A stretch of 5,215 nt of DNA, from positions 1-5,215 of the forward strand of contig JAABRJ010000206.1 of the NCBI GenBank assembly GCA_011390985.1. The letters are read 5' to 3'. The translations under genes and the position numbers were made by a program. Shown here piece by piece: positions 4,512 to 5,215 of the stretch. The DNA is from Desulfobacteraceae bacterium. Lineage in GTDB: Bacteria > Desulfobacterota > Desulfobacteria > Desulfobacterales > JAABRJ01. The stretch's first letter is position 1. Each line of letters begins with the position of its first letter. The notes under the pieces were generated by a model. That model saw nothing but the letters and a program-made list of their open reading frames with translations, was not told the DNA's origin and did not search any database.

Positions 4512-5215
4512 ATGGCAACCTTCTGGAACTGGTGGCAGCAACTGCCGGCGAATCTCGACCCCGTTTTGTTTCAAATCGGCAGCTTCAGGGTGCAATATTA
4601 CGGCCTGATGTATATCGTGGCATTCGGCCTGACCTACTGCCTGGTTCTCTGGCGGGTGCGCCACGAGCAGCGCTTCGATTTGAGCACCGAGCAGATTCAG
4701 AATTCGCTGACCGCCATGATAATCGGGGTTATCGTCGGCGGCCGCCTGGGGTATGTGCTCTTCTATAATTTTTCCTACTACCTCGCGCACCCCTTGGAAA
4801 TCTTCCTGCCCTTCCGGTTTGCAAACGGGTTGACCTTTACCGGAATTTCGGGCATGTCCTATCATGGCGGCCTCATCGGGGTGGCGGTGGCGGCCTGGTG
4901 GCACTGCCGCAGGGCCGGGCTGGCGCTCCGCGATCTGGCGGATCTGTATGCGCCGGCGGTTCCGCTGGGCTACACCTTCGGCCGGATCGGCAACTTCATC
5001 AACGGCGAGCTGTTCGGGCGGACCACGACGGTTCCCTGGGGGATGGTCTTTCCACAGGCGCCCGACCCCTACCTGCGGCACCCGTCCCAGCTGTATGAGG
5101 CCTTCTTCGAGGGGATTTTGCTGTTTGCAGTTTTATGGTGTCTGCGCACGCGGGTCTCGCTGCGGGGCGGGATGCTGCCCCTCTATCTGGCGGGCTACGG
5201 CGGGGTTCGCTTCGT
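4512..5215 (+). CDS. lgt: Lgt, phosphatidylglycerol--prolipoprotein diacylglyceryl transferase, 3' end cut by the window edge
   Basis: Lgt is an inner-membrane enzyme that transfers diacylglycerol from phosphatidylglycerol to the lipobox cysteine of prolipoproteins, the first step of lipoprotein maturation. The frame begins MATFWNWWQQLPANLDPVLF at ATG 4512 and gives 234 complete codons with no stop. AAAAGG lies 6 nt before the start, a modest ribosome binding site. Diagnostic motifs are visible: YYGLMY (29-34), GGRLGYVLFYN (76-86), SYHGGLIG (116-123, with the conserved His118), and the Lgt signature GRIGNFINGELFGR (157-170), with Arg158, Asn161 and Glu166 at the positions of known essential residues in the E. 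coli enzyme. HPSQLYEA (190-197) is also typical. Several hydrophobic stretches fit a polytopic membrane protein. The usual length is about 250-300 aa, so the final membrane segment and tail are missing; the window ends within the conserved YGGVRF region. It follows phaR on the same strand after 222 nt and has no obvious functional link to PHA. Confidence 0.96.
   Translation, partial: MATFWNWWQQLPANLDPVLFQIGSFRVQYYGLMYIVAFGLTYCLVLWRVRHEQRFDLSTEQIQNSLTAMIIGVIVGGRLGYVLFYNFSYYLAHPLEIFLPFRFANGLTFTGISGMSYHGGLIGVAVAAWWHCRRAGLALRDLADLYAPAVPLGYTFGRIGNFINGELFGRTTTVPWGMVFPQAPDPYLRHPSQLYEAFFEGILLFAVLWCLRTRVSLRGGMLPLYLAGYGGVRF

Noticed and set aside
4398..5081. 227-aa minus-strand open frame
   Set aside because: It is antisense to lgt, whose signature motifs are clear on the plus strand.
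1..5215. Mobile elements, CRISPR arrays, tRNA or rRNA genes
   Set aside because: No transposase or integrase frame, no regularly spaced repeats and no RNA-gene signature were seen on either strand.

Overview
The window is a compact polyhydroxyalkanoate (PHA) storage locus followed by the start of lgt, an unrelated lipoprotein-maturation gene. The DNA is fairly GC-rich with AT-rich promoter islands. The gene set is a PhaC-like synthase, two very short phasin-like proteins, a PhaE/PhaR-subunit-like protein, the PHB_acc-type regulator PhaR, and Lgt. It suggests a Gram-negative bacterium, most likely of the Desulfobacterota (old Deltaproteobacteria) type. That placement is an inference from protein style only; no rRNA or other marker is present.

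Layout: four genes lie on the minus strand, read from right to left: phaC (1618-3423), a 93-aa phasin-like gene (1051-1332), an 87-aa paralogue (601-864), and the first 118 codons of a PhaE-like gene running off the left edge (355 to 1). On the plus strand, diverging from phaC, are phaR (3819-4289, GTG start) and then lgt (4512 to the right edge, 3' end missing). The gaps are 356-600, 865-1050, 1333-1617, 3424-3818 and 4290-4511. None holds a convincing extra gene, but three hold regulatory structure.

The most interesting signal is regulatory. The promoters of phaC and of the 93-aa phasin gene share one architecture on the minus strand: TTGTGC-N3-GCA, exactly 10 nt, a TTGAC(A/T) -35 box, exactly 17 nt, then a -10 box. 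The first element is a perfect 15-bp palindrome in front of the phasin gene (1446-1460) and a shorter version in front of phaC (3641-3653). The phaC copy also covers the predicted start of a divergent phaR promoter that overlaps the phaC promoter. The simplest model is that PhaR, encoded here, binds these sites to coordinate synthase and phasin expression and to control its own gene.

How the genes would work together (family knowledge plus inference): PhaC polymerises (R)-3-hydroxyacyl-CoA into granules. The small phasins coat the granules. The PhaE-like protein may help or anchor the synthase. PhaR senses polymer or granules and adjusts transcription. Lgt attaches diacylglycerol to prolipoproteins in the inner membrane and is probably only a neighbour.
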